From Candidatus Poseidonia sp. (GTDB lineage: Archaea > Thermoplasmatota > Poseidoniia > Poseidoniales > Poseidoniaceae): 37,436 bases of DNA. The notes under the pieces were generated by a model. That model was not told the origin of the DNA and ran no database searches. It saw only the letters and a list, made by a program, of their open reading frames with translations. The stretch is from the NCBI GenBank assembly GCA_023254365.1, contig JALRLQ010000006.1:1-37436 (forward strand). Reading direction: 5' to 3'. The translations under genes and the position numbers were made by a program. Of this stretch, positions 25,236-31,485 are shown in pieces. Each line of letters starts with the position of its first letter. Position 1 is the first letter of the stretch.

Positions 25236-25964
25236 ATGGACGATGAGGACCTCCCCCTGTTTGTCCTACCGATGGTGTTGTTCCCGGGTGAACTTCAGGA
25301 ACTCCGTGTGTTCGAGCCTCGTTACCGCCAAATGCTCGACACCTGCATTTTGGACGAACGCCCGTTTGGACTGGTCCTCAACGACCCGTTTGAACCAACC
25401 AACGGATGGGACGGACCCCGGCGCCACGGTTGTGAAGCCATCATCGTGAACCACGAGACCAAAGGGATGAACCACTTCATCACCATTTCAGGTGGGCGGC
25501 GATTTTTCATTGAGGAGGTGATCGAGCCCGCCCTGCCACCCCTCAATCATCCTTCGATTGCTGATTTGAGCGAAGGCGGGATTGCCCCGGATGTTCATTC
25601 GCTGCTCGAACGGGTCCCCGACGACGCGCCCCACCACCGCTTGTACATTTCAGCCAAGGTGCGCTATCTTGAGGAAGAGGGGGCCGTTTCACCGGACGAC
25701 CAAGACTACCTCCGCACCGTCACCACGAACTTGATTCATCGTGCAGGAACGAGAATGAACGTCGACCGAGGTGTCCTCGACGATTGGGTGGCGACCATCT
25801 GCGAAGAGCAAATCAGCGACCAGCGCTCCTCGGTCTACAACGTCGCTGCCTTGTGCCTCAACGACCTCGAAGTTCGCCAACACCTTCTGGCCAGCGCGAG
25901 TGCAGATGAAGCTGTCCATGAACTTCGCCAACACCTCGACGGCTGGGCCGACGAGAGTGAGTGA
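25236..25964 (+). CDS. Stand-alone LON substrate-binding (N-terminal) domain protein
   Basis: A 242-residue cytosolic protein made of the Lon N-terminal/PUA-like domain alone: DLPLFVLPMVLFPGELQELRVFEPRYRQML (about 5-35) is diagnostic, followed by ERPFGLVL and the ISGGRRFFIEEV strand. The remaining C-terminal half is helical. There is no AAA+ or protease domain, so it is not itself a protease; such proteins may act as adaptors or peptide binders. A partnership with LonB, which in archaea lacks this domain, is an attractive but untested inference. It lies 38 bases after the ALDH stop and 42 before panB, all on the same strand. Confidence 0.85.
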   Translation: MDDEDLPLFVLPMVLFPGELQELRVFEPRYRQMLDTCILDERPFGLVLNDPFEPTNGWDGPRRHGCEAIIVNHETKGMNHFITISGGRRFFIEEVIEPALPPLNHPSIADLSEGGIAPDVHSLLERVPDDAPHHRLYISAKVRYLEEEGAVSPDDQDYLRTVTTNLIHRAGTRMNVDRGVLDDWVATICEEQISDQRSSVYNVAALCLNDLEVRQHLLASASADEAVHELRQHLDGWADESE

Positions 25965-26006
25965 TGCAGGCGAGGCTTTGAAAACACAACGACCGGTGGG
26001 GAGTTC

Positions 26007-26828
26007 ATGTCCGTTTACGGCGCAGCCCGCAAAGTAACGACGCACACGCTTCAAGAAATGAAGCGGGCTGGTGAAAAAATCACCATGCTCACCGCCTACG
26101 ACTACTCGCTGGCTCGCTTGGTCGACCAAGCGGGCGTCGATGTGATTCTGGTTGGTGATTCGGCCTCCAACGTCATGGCTGGACAGGCGACGACGGTGCC
26201 GATGACCCTCGACCACATGATCTACCACGCCCAGTGTGTTGAGCGAGCAGTGGACCGAGCCCTTCTGGTGGTTGACATGCCGTTTGGCACCTATCAGGGG
26301 AATTCTCGCCAAGCCCTCGATTCCGCTATTCGCATCATGAAGGAGTCCAGTGGCCATGCAGTCAAACTCGAGGGAGGGGCAGAAATCGTTGAATCGGTTC
26401 AACGCATTCTTACCGCTGGCATCCCCGTGATGGGGCACTTGGGTCTCACACCTCAGTCCATCTACAAGTTCGGCACCTATTCCGTCCGTGCAAAAGAAGA
26501 CGAAGAGGCGGAGAAGCTTATCGCCGACGCAAAAATTCTCGAAGAGGCAGGATGTTTCGCTATCGTGTTGGAGAAAATACCACGAGAATTGGCCAAGCGG
26601 GTTTCACAAGCGCTCAGCATTCCCACCATCGGTATCGGTGCAGGCCCCGATGTTGACGGTCAGGTGCTCGTGCTGCACGACCTGTTGGGTATCACCATGG
26701 ATTTCTCACCACGATTCCTGCGTCGCTACCTGAACCTCGCCGAAGAAATTGATGGGGCACTGAAGGCCTATTGCGACGATGTGCGATCGGGCGATTTCCC
26801 CAACGATGAGGAATCTTACACGTCGTGA
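26007..26828 (+). CDS. panB: 3-methyl-2-oxobutanoate hydroxymethyltransferase (PanB)
   Basis: Catalyses the first pantothenate step, adding a hydroxymethyl group from 5,10-methylene-THF (or the archaeal pterin equivalent) to 2-ketoisovalerate to make ketopantoate for coenzyme A. The 273-residue TIM-barrel protein is full length and closely follows the family: [68 protein letters not shown]-type segment IVLEKIP, and [24 protein letters not shown]. Metal-binding Asp residues in GDS and VDMPFG are present. GGGGAG lies 3 bases before the ATG. Its TGA meets the convergent small membrane protein in TGATCA. Confidence 0.96.
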   Translation: MSVYGAARKVTTHTLQEMKRAGEKITMLTAYDYSLARLVDQAGVDVILVGDSASNVMAGQATTVPMTLDHMIYHAQCVERAVDRALLVVDMPFGTYQGNSRQALDSAIRIMKESSGHAVKLEGGAEIVESVQRILTAGIPVMGHLGLTPQSIYKFGTYSVRAKEDEEAEKLIADAKILEEAGCFAIVLEKIPRELAKRVSQALSIPTIGIGAGPDVDGQVLVLHDLLGITMDFSPRFLRRYLNLAEEIDGALKAYCDDVRSGDFPNDEESYTS

Positions 26829-27311
26829 TCATCCTAACAGGTTGTAGGTCAACAACGAACCTGCAAGAGCACCCACATTGACCCCCAAGGTGTGCCAGAG
26901 GGCCAATCGAAACGGTGGCAGGTGAAACCGCCACCATGAGGTACTCACCCAAATCCAAACGACGATGGCAAGGTAACCACCGCAAATGAATCCACCGTAT
27001 CCCGTCATCCAAACGGCGTCAAAGAACAACCCGAGCACGGCCGTGCCGCCCATGTATTCCTTCCATCGTCCTTGTTCATGTGGCGTGAGCCAGCGATGAA
27101 ACAACGGCGAGAGAAAAAGCATGACCAGCAAGGCGGCTTGGACGGGGTTGGGCACATCGTAAGGGAGCAACGGTTGCACGGCGTATTGCCAGATGCTGCC
27201 AACCACCACGCCGAACAGGGCTGGAAAAGCGACGTTGGTCCAGGTCTCGGCCCATGTCGCTGAAGACGGTGGGTTGGACACGGGAACGCTGTGCTCGTTC
27301 TGCGCCTCCAT
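26829..27311 (-). CDS. Small four-helix membrane protein, function unknown (DUF3054-like)
   Basis: A 160-residue integral membrane protein with about four hydrophobic helices (AFPALFGVVVGSIWQYAV; VQAALLVMLFLSPLF; GTAVLGLFFDAVWMTGYGGFICGGYLAIVVWIWV; LGVNVGALAGSLLTYNLLG) and a polar N-terminus of about 25 residues. The composition recalls small DUF3054-type proteins, a tentative assignment. CCTAAACG on the minus strand about 25 bases before the ATG may be its TATA element, shared in a 97-base divergent region with the dioxygenase operon. Confidence 0.65.
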   Translation of the reverse strand: MEAQNEHSVPVSNPPSSATWAETWTNVAFPALFGVVVGSIWQYAVQPLLPYDVPNPVQAALLVMLFLSPLFHRWLTPHEQGRWKEYMGGTAVLGLFFDAVWMTGYGGFICGGYLAIVVWIWVSTSWWRFHLPPFRLALWHTLGVNVGALAGSLLTYNLLG

Positions 27312-27380
27312 GCGCCTGCGAAACCTCCACTTCGTTTAGGGCTTGGTGTTCCTTCATTGGAGGCCAACAATCCGATGGTG

Positions 27381-27388
27381 AATTAAAC
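27381..27388 (+). promoter_or_regulatory. TATA box for the dioxygenase operon
   Basis: AATTAAAC is centred about 24 bases before ATG 27409 and no Shine-Dalgarno site precedes that ATG, which fits a leaderless first gene of the operon. The second gene has its own strong Shine-Dalgarno site. Confidence 0.5.
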
Positions 27389-27408
27389 CACGGCGACCTC
27401 GCTGGGCC

Positions 27409-28311
27409 ATGGGCAAGGGGAAGATTGTTGCAGGCTGCATCGCACCTCACCCACCGCACTTGGTCTACGCCGAAAACCCGCCACAAAACGAACCGGTGGC
27501 CGAGGGTGGATGGGAGCAATTGCGTTGGGGGTATGAGCGCCTCCGAGCGTCGTTGGCTGAAATTGACTACGACGCCATCGTCTTGCTCTCGCCGCACTGG
27601 CAAACCTATGTCGGTACCCACTTCTTGGGTCTGCCCCATTTCGAAGGGCTCTCGGTCGACCCCGTGTTCCCAAACCTGTTTCGCTACCATTACGACATGA
27701 ACGTCGATGTTGAATTGGCCAAAGCCATTCACGACGAGGCAGAGGCGGCGGGTTTGCCGGTCAAGATGATGGAAAATCCCGACTTCCGCGTGGACTACGG
27801 CACCATCACCACCGGCCACCTGTTCAACCCCGATTGGGACAAACCGCTGGTGGTGATTTCAAGCAACCGTTCAACGGCGTATTACTCGGTTGAAGTGATG
27901 CAAGAGATCATGGTCGAACTTGGCCGCGTGACCCGAAAAGCCATTGAAGCCAGTGGGAAGAAGGTCGTTGTCTTGGCCAGCAATTCGCTGTCCCACCGCC
28001 ATTTCACCACCGAATCAGAGGTGCCCGAAGACATGAGTCGTGAACACATCACGAGCCACGCCATGCACCTGTGGGACATGCGAATCATCGACTACATGCG
28101 TACCGGCCAAGCCCAGCGAATCTTGGATGAAATGCCCGAATTCACCGAACAGGCTATCGCTGAAAGCGATGGGGGCGGCCTCTCCTGGTTGCTTTCAACC
28201 CTTGACGTCCCCTCCTATCCTGCGATTCTTCACGGCTATGGCACCATCATCGGCACCGGCAATGCGGTGGTTGAATGGCCTTGCCATGCCCATGAGGTGA
28301 GCGAAGCATGA
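27409..28311 (+). CDS. Class III extradiol ring-cleavage dioxygenase, catalytic (beta) subunit, 2-aminophenol 1,6-dioxygenase-like
   Basis: A 300-residue LigB-superfamily protein that would open an aromatic ring next to a hydroxyl (or amino) group with non-haem Fe(II) and O2. The expected ligands are present: His14 (APHPPHL), His63 (LSPHW) and Glu252 (AIAESDGGG), with the catalytic acid-base His196 in SNSLSHRHF. These positions are each one residue beyond those I recall for bacterial AmnB (His13, His62, Glu251, His195), showing near-collinear alignment. Length matches the bacterial beta subunit. It overlaps the next gene (alpha subunit) by ATGA, which argues for a heteromeric enzyme. 2-aminophenol is the leading substrate because of the fused deaminase; protocatechuate-type catechols remain possible. 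Confidence 0.87.
   Translation: MGKGKIVAGCIAPHPPHLVYAENPPQNEPVAEGGWEQLRWGYERLRASLAEIDYDAIVLLSPHWQTYVGTHFLGLPHFEGLSVDPVFPNLFRYHYDMNVDVELAKAIHDEAEAAGLPVKMMENPDFRVDYGTITTGHLFNPDWDKPLVVISSNRSTAYYSVEVMQEIMVELGRVTRKAIEASGKKVVVLASNSLSHRHFTTESEVPEDMSREHITSHAMHLWDMRIIDYMRTGQAQRILDEMPEFTEQAIAESDGGGLSWLLSTLDVPSYPAILHGYGTIIGTGNAVVEWPCHAHEVSEA
28294..28300 (+). promoter_or_regulatory. Shine-Dalgarno site for the dioxygenase-alpha/RidA fusion gene
   Basis: GAGGTGA ends 7 bases before ATG 28308, inside the end of the beta-subunit gene; with the ATGA overlap it indicates coupled translation of the two subunits. Confidence 0.65.
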
Positions 28312-29723
28312 GTCAAGGCGAAGTGGTGGCTTCCTTCGTGGTCCCCGTCCACCCGCACACGGTGTTGGCCCCCGACCAGAACCCCGGTTGGCGACGCTTG
28401 CGGGACGCCTACGATGATGCAGCACAGACCATTCGAGACCTCAAGGCTGACCTCATCATCGTGTATTCAACCACGTGGCCCTCCATCATCGGTCACCAAA
28501 TCCAAGCCGACCCCAATCCGGAATGGGTGATGGTCGACCACGACTTCCACGACCTCGGCTCCATTCCCTATTCGTTCAACATCGATGCAGACTTTGCTCA
28601 CGCCTGGGACGATGCCAATCGAAATCGAGGTTTGCAAAGCCGCACCGTCAACTACCATGGATTCCCGATTGATGTCGGCTCGGTCGTGGCGCTGACCTTG
28701 CTCAACCCGGACAACTCCATTCCTGCCGTCATCGTTTCATCGAACATGTACGCCAACCGCAGCGAAACCACCGTCCTGGCCAAATCCTGTCTTGATGTGA
28801 TCAAGGCACAAGGTCGGCGAGCCGTCGCAGTGACGGCGATGTCGCTGTCAAACCGCATGTTCACCGATTTCATCAACCCCGAAGACGACAAAATTCATTC
28901 GCTCAAGGACGATGAATGGAATCGAAAAATCCTCGAGTTCTTGGAAGAAGGACGTTTGGAGGATGTCGGGCAATTGTCTCGCACCATCCACCAGCAAATC
29001 CGCGTGCAAAAGGTCGTGGCGTTCAAACCCATGTGGTGGCTCTCGGCCATGAACGGAAATCGCAACGATTTGACCGGGAAGATTCTGGCGTACGAATCCA
29101 TTCACGGCGCCGGAGGCGCCGTCGTGTCCCTCGACCCGACCTCCACCGGGGTTGGCGACAAAGAATACGACGAAGACGACGTTGAATTCTACCACGGCGA
29201 GCGAGGCGTCCTGGATTCAACCGACGAAACGGCCAACGAGAACGAAGCGGAAGAGGTGTCACCCTCTTCATCCGGCCCAGCGTTGTGGGACCCCACCGAC
29301 GCCAAAGGTTCGGTCAACACCGATGCCGCCCCAAAACCGGTGGGGGCTTACCCGCATGCTCGTCGAGTGGGCGATATGCTCTTTCTCTCGGGCGTGGGCC
29401 CCCGACAGCCGGGCACCAACGCCATTCCGGGAGGGCCCATTCACGATGAGAACGGTGAACCGCTTGATTACGACATCAAAGCTCAGACCCGTGCGGTTGT
29501 CGAGAACGTCCGGCGCATCGTGGAAGAGGCCGGCGCAACGATGGAACAGATCGTTGATGTGACCACCTTCCTCGTGGACATGAAGCGAGATTTTTCTGGA
29601 TACAACGACGTGTGGGCTGAAACCCTCGGCCAGGTCGGCCCGACCCGAACAACGCTCGCCATCGATGCCCTTCCCACGCCGATTGCTGTGGAGATGAAGG
29701 TCATCGTTCACATGCCCGAATGA
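28308..29723 (+). CDS. Fusion: 2-aminophenol-type dioxygenase alpha subunit + RidA/2-aminomuconate deaminase
   Basis: A 471-residue two-domain protein. Residues 1-285 follow the LigB fold of the partner subunit but have lost its active site: the position of SPHW is TTWP (55-58), SLSHRHF is SLSNRMF (179-185), and no Glu ligand is evident, as in the non-catalytic alpha subunit of bacterial AmnAB. An acidic linker (about 286-340, YDEDDVE, NENEAEE) joins a complete RidA domain (341-471): PVGAYPHARRVGDMLFLSG, DIKAQTRAVVENVRRIVEEAGA, VDVTTFLVDM, and GPTRTTL with the conserved Arg447. This pattern resembles AmnD-type 2-aminomuconate deaminases. The fusion places ring opening and later deamination on one complex; the intervening oxidation needs an aldehyde dehydrogenase. 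Confidence 0.87.
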   Translation: MSQGEVVASFVVPVHPHTVLAPDQNPGWRRLRDAYDDAAQTIRDLKADLIIVYSTTWPSIIGHQIQADPNPEWVMVDHDFHDLGSIPYSFNIDADFAHAWDDANRNRGLQSRTVNYHGFPIDVGSVVALTLLNPDNSIPAVIVSSNMYANRSETTVLAKSCLDVIKAQGRRAVAVTAMSLSNRMFTDFINPEDDKIHSLKDDEWNRKILEFLEEGRLEDVGQLSRTIHQQIRVQKVVAFKPMWWLSAMNGNRNDLTGKILAYESIHGAGGAVVSLDPTSTGVGDKEYDEDDVEFYHGERGVLDSTDETANENEAEEVSPSSSGPALWDPTDAKGSVNTDAAPKPVGAYPHARRVGDMLFLSGVGPRQPGTNAIPGGPIHDENGEPLDYDIKAQTRAVVENVRRIVEEAGATMEQIVDVTTFLVDMKRDFSGYNDVWAETLGQVGPTRTTLAIDALPTPIAVEMKVIVHMPE

Positions 29724-29763
29724 TTTCCACATATCGGCGCAAACCTGTCACGAAGAAACAAAC

Positions 29764-29772
29764 GGATAATAT
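29764..29772 (+). promoter_or_regulatory. TATA box upstream of the permease gene
   Basis: GGATAATAT in a GC-rich gap predicts transcription start near 29795, giving a leader of about 35 bases before ATG 29831, where GGGGAT is a possible ribosome-binding site. Confidence 0.45.
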
Positions 29773-29777
29773 GGCGC

Positions 29778-29812
29778 GGTGGTTTGCCACCACTAAGCAC
29801 CTCCCTTGAGGT
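29778..29812. promoter_or_regulatory. Two adjacent hairpins/operator-like palindromes before the permease
   Basis: GGTGG-TTTG-CCACC (29778-29791) lies between the TATA box and the predicted start site, where a repressor would block transcription. ACCTC-CCTT-GAGGT (29799-29812) falls in the leader RNA. Both are perfect 5-bp stems. No regulator gene is adjacent. Confidence 0.4.
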
Positions 29813-29830
29813 CGGAATTCGGGGATTAAC

Positions 29831-31483
29831 ATGGCTGATGGAACCATTGAAAAATTAGTCAAATCCGTCTCATCGGGGGACCTCAAGGGGGCAACGGACA
29901 CCCTCAAAACGACCTTTGCACGCACCATCGGTTTGGCCGGCGTGGTGATCATCTCGCTCTCTGCCATGCTTCCGGGCATCTTCGTCACACCAACGTTTGC
30001 TGCTGAAATCATGGGCCCGGGTATTTGGCTCGCCTTCCTTTTAGCAGCCTCCGTGGTGCTTCCCGGTGCCGTTTCGAAAGCAGAATTGTCCTCTGGAATG
30101 CCGACCAGCGGTGGCTCGTATGTCTTCCTTGAACGAACCTATGGCCCTCTTATCGGCACCATTAGCGGTCTTGGCCTTTGGTCCTCATTTTTGCTTAAAT
30201 CGGCCTTTGCGCTCATCGGTTTTTCCGCCTATTTTGTGGTCGTCACCACCTATTTTGACATCGACATGAGCATGTACACGCTGTCGCTCTCAGCGTTGGT
30301 CCTCATCACGGTGGTGAACATTCTCGGTGTTTCGAAGGTGAAGGCCATCCAGACACCCATTGTGGTGACCACGGTTGGCTTGCTCGTTTTGATGTGCATC
30401 ATGGCGTTGTTCAATGCTGACTTTGATGCCTCGGTCCCCTTCGATGCTGCCTTTGACACCGACGTGTGGACCCTGGCCGAAACGGCGGCCTTTGTGTTCG
30501 TGGCTTACGCAGGGGTCACCAAAGTCGCCGCCATCGGTGACGAAGTCAAAGACCCCGAAAAGAACCTCCCTGCTGGTATTTTGCTCTCCCTTGCCATCGC
30601 TACCGTCCTCTACTCTGTCCTGGCCTTCATGATGATGGCAGTCATTCCCGGGGAATGGTGGATGGAGGACGGGAAAGCCATTGAGAACCCCATTTCTGTC
30701 TTTGCTACTCAGCTTGCTGGGACCGAGTTTGGTGTTCTGGTGGCCATCATCTCCGTGCTGACGATGATCTCCATGGCGCTCGCGGGGGTGTTGGCCTCCT
30801 CACGGTTTTTGTTTGCCATGTCCCGGGACAACCTGCTCCCGCAGCCTCTTGAAGAAGTCAATCCTCGATTTGAAACCCCTCACATCCCGATATTGCTGAC
30901 CGGGCTCGCCATGGGGTTGGCCATTCTCTTCGTTCCGCTCAAAGACGTGGTCAAGCTCGCTTCCGGGTTTAAAATCATGATTTTCATGCTCATCAATTCC
31001 TGTGTCATCGTGCTACGGCAAACCAGCGAGGTCCATGAATGGAAGCCTGCTTACAAAGGACCCTTGTATCCCTACCTCAACCTCTGGGGTATCATCGCAG
31101 GTGCGTTCTTAATTTCTCTCATGGGGTCAAAAGCGTTCATTGGAGGAGGCGTTGCGGTCGTTGCTGGACTGTGTACCTACTACCTTTACGGCCGCAAGCA
31201 CTACATCGTTTCTCAAACGACCCCGTTCCAAACCTTCACTGCGCAGTTTGGTACCGCTTCAACAACCGAGCATGACCGACGCCTCGCTGCTTTCCATGCG
31301 GCTGACTTTGGGAACAAGAATCACCTGACATTGAAAGAATTCCAGAACGCTCTCAAGGCCCTCGGGTTCACATTCACAAAAGACGAGTCGCGTGCCATCT
31401 TCCACAACGCCGACGCCAACGAGGATGGTGTGATCGACATTGACGAATTCTTCCAGAGCTATGAAAAGCTCAGCGAAGAATGA
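29831..31483 (+). CDS. APC-family amino-acid permease with C-terminal EF-hand domain
   Basis: A 550-residue membrane transporter. Residues about 30-460 form a 12-helix APC-type permease: SLSAMLPGIFVTPTFAAEIMGPGIWLAFLLA, PTSGGSYVFLERTYGP, a helix with FVAYAGVTKVAAIGDEVKDPEKNLPAGI (typical of the family) and VLASSRFLFAMSRDNLLPQPL. After a short linker a cytosolic calmodulin-like pair follows: a degenerate loop (DFGNKNHLTLKE) and a canonical EF-hand, D528-A-N530-E-D532-G-V-I-D-I-D-E539, with ligands at positions 1, 3, 5, 7 (backbone), 9 and 12. Ca2+ could therefore regulate amino-acid uptake. Reading frame and codon use continue smoothly across the junction. It lies 107 bases after the dioxygenase operon on the same strand but has its own TATA box. 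Confidence 0.88.
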   Translation: MADGTIEKLVKSVSSGDLKGATDTLKTTFARTIGLAGVVIISLSAMLPGIFVTPTFAAEIMGPGIWLAFLLAASVVLPGAVSKAELSSGMPTSGGSYVFLERTYGPLIGTISGLGLWSSFLLKSAFALIGFSAYFVVVTTYFDIDMSMYTLSLSALVLITVVNILGVSKVKAIQTPIVVTTVGLLVLMCIMALFNADFDASVPFDAAFDTDVWTLAETAAFVFVAYAGVTKVAAIGDEVKDPEKNLPAGILLSLAIATVLYSVLAFMMMAVIPGEWWMEDGKAIENPISVFATQLAGTEFGVLVAIISVLTMISMALAGVLASSRFLFAMSRDNLLPQPLEEVNPRFETPHIPILLTGLAMGLAILFVPLKDVVKLASGFKIMIFMLINSCVIVLRQTSEVHEWKPAYKGPLYPYLNLWGIIAGAFLISLMGSKAFIGGGVAVVAGLCTYYLYGRKHYIVSQTTPFQTFTAQFGTASTTEHDRRLAAFHAADFGNKNHLTLKEFQNALKALGFTFTKDESRAIFHNADANEDGVIDIDEFFQSYEKLSEE

Positions 31484-31485
31484 GT

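Noticed and set aside
29200..29330. Separate start for the RidA domain within the fusion gene
   Set aside because: No ATG or GTG with a Shine-Dalgarno match is present in the linker, and the linker is open and acidic throughout, so one polypeptide is more likely.
31250..31483. EF-hand tail as a frameshift artefact or a separate gene
   Set aside because: The frame is continuous from the last membrane helix, no internal start with a ribosome-binding site is seen, and base composition does not change.
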